Both the position numbers and the translations under genes were made by a program. The notes below the pieces were generated by a model. The model made no database searches and was not told the DNA's origin. It was given only the letters and a program-made list of their open reading frames with translations. From an uncultured Phycisphaerales bacterium (GTDB taxonomy: Bacteria; Planctomycetota; Phycisphaerae; Sedimentisphaerales; Anaerobacaceae), in assembly GCA_937927975.1 (NCBI GenBank), contig CALEZT010000081.1:1-7218 (forward strand): a stretch of 7,218 nt of DNA, in the 5' to 3' direction. Shown here one piece after another: positions 6,749 through 7,218 of the stretch (position 1 is the first letter of the stretch; each line of letters opens with the position of its first letter).

Positions 6749-7218
6749 AACCCCTGTCGATCAGACTGCAGTTGTCACTGATGATGTCGCTCCTGACCCT
6801 GTCCATCATCACGGTCCTGTCCGTCGTGGCTTACATCGAATTCGAGGAGTCTCTGCTGGGCAACATCGACGCGACGTTGCGAGCCATGGGCGCGGGAATG
6901 CGAATCGAATTCGTTGAAGAAGAAGGAGAAGAAGAGGAAGCGGAAAATCATGAAGCTGAATTTCGAGCGATCATGGGGTATGGCACATCAGAATACTCCA
7001 GTCAGTGTCGAATCTGGATGGAGGGAAGCCAAAAGGACATATTCACCAGCGATGCACCCAACACTCCGCTGGCCCAAGGACTTCTTCAGCCGCCCGCTGA
7101 AGAACAACCGGACGTGGGCGATTTCAGCCTGTTCGATATCACCGGCGGCGAGAAATCAGGCAGAAGAGATACACTGCGTGTCATGTGGATGCGTGAAGTC
7201 ACGTCCCAAGGGATTGCG
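6745..7218 (+). CDS. Sensor histidine kinase, N-terminal part only (cut by window edge)
   Basis: 158 codons, open to the right edge. It starts MKPLSIRLQLSLMM, a short basic cytoplasmic start followed by a membrane helix at about 9-30, then a periplasmic region from about residue 31 to the edge. The second membrane helix, HAMP, dimerisation and ATPase domains lie outside the window, so the kinase call rests on position (GTGA overlap with an OmpR-type regulator) and the typical N-terminus. The periplasmic part contains EFVEEEGEEEEAENHEAE at 55-72, with 11 glutamates and several ExxE motifs. Acidic patches of PhoQ and ExxE motifs of PmrB bind divalent cations, cationic peptides or ferric iron, so a similar ligand is plausible. 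Later the region has CRIWMEGSQKDIF (88-100) and a beta-rich DTLRVMWMREV (142-152), typical of a PAS-like or TctE-type sensor fold. Confidence 0.88.
   Translation, partial: MKPLSIRLQLSLMMSLLTLSIITVLSVVAYIEFEESLLGNIDATLRAMGAGMRIEFVEEEGEEEEAENHEAEFRAIMGYGTSEYSSQCRIWMEGSQKDIFTSDAPNTPLAQGLLQPPAEEQPDVGDFSLFDITGGEKSGRRDTLRVMWMREVTSQGIA

Overview
The window is one end of an assembled contig from a moderately GC-rich Gram-negative (diderm) bacterium. It carries most of a lipopolysaccharide-remodelling locus for 4-amino-4-deoxy-L-arabinose (L-Ara4N), which makes sense only in a cell with lipid A. The lineage cannot be fixed from sequence alone. The arn proteins resemble the enterobacterial ones closely, but the gene order, the WAAEGRW form of the ArnT N-terminal motif and the PepSY lipoprotein are not enterobacterial. 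A planctomycete or Desulfobacterota-like genome is a guess, not a finding.

Layout. Positions 1-46 are not biological: they are Illumina TruSeq index-adapter sequence left on the contig end. From 47 to 5651 everything is on the minus strand and reads leftward as one tightly packed operon: a PepSY-like lipoprotein (5651-5157), an ArnT-like L-Ara4N/lipid A glycosyltransferase (5157-3373), ArnB aminotransferase (3383-2223), a possible 81-codon small ORF (2215-1970), ArnC undecaprenyl-phosphate transferase (start about 2027, end 975) and the formyltransferase part of ArnA (978-47), which is cut by the contig end. Neighbouring genes overlap by 1 to about 11 bases at most junctions, so translational coupling is likely. 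A 416-base intergenic region (5652-6067) holds a clear sigma70-type promoter facing right and candidate operators facing the arn side. From 6068 rightward the plus strand encodes an OmpR/PhoB-type response regulator, then the N-terminal third or so of its sensor histidine kinase, which runs off the right edge.

How the parts fit. ArnB makes UDP-L-Ara4N, ArnA formylates it, ArnC moves it to undecaprenyl phosphate, a deformylase (ArnD, not in the window) trims it, and ArnT attaches L-Ara4N to lipid A on the periplasmic side, lowering surface negative charge and typically giving resistance to polymyxin and cationic peptides. The divergent two-component system is well placed to control this operon, as PmrA/PmrB does in enterics. 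Its sensor has a glutamate-rich periplasmic segment with several ExxE motifs, suggestive of metal-ion or cationic-peptide sensing. The outer lipoprotein at the head of the operon has no assigned role in L-Ara4N modification and is the main new link offered here.
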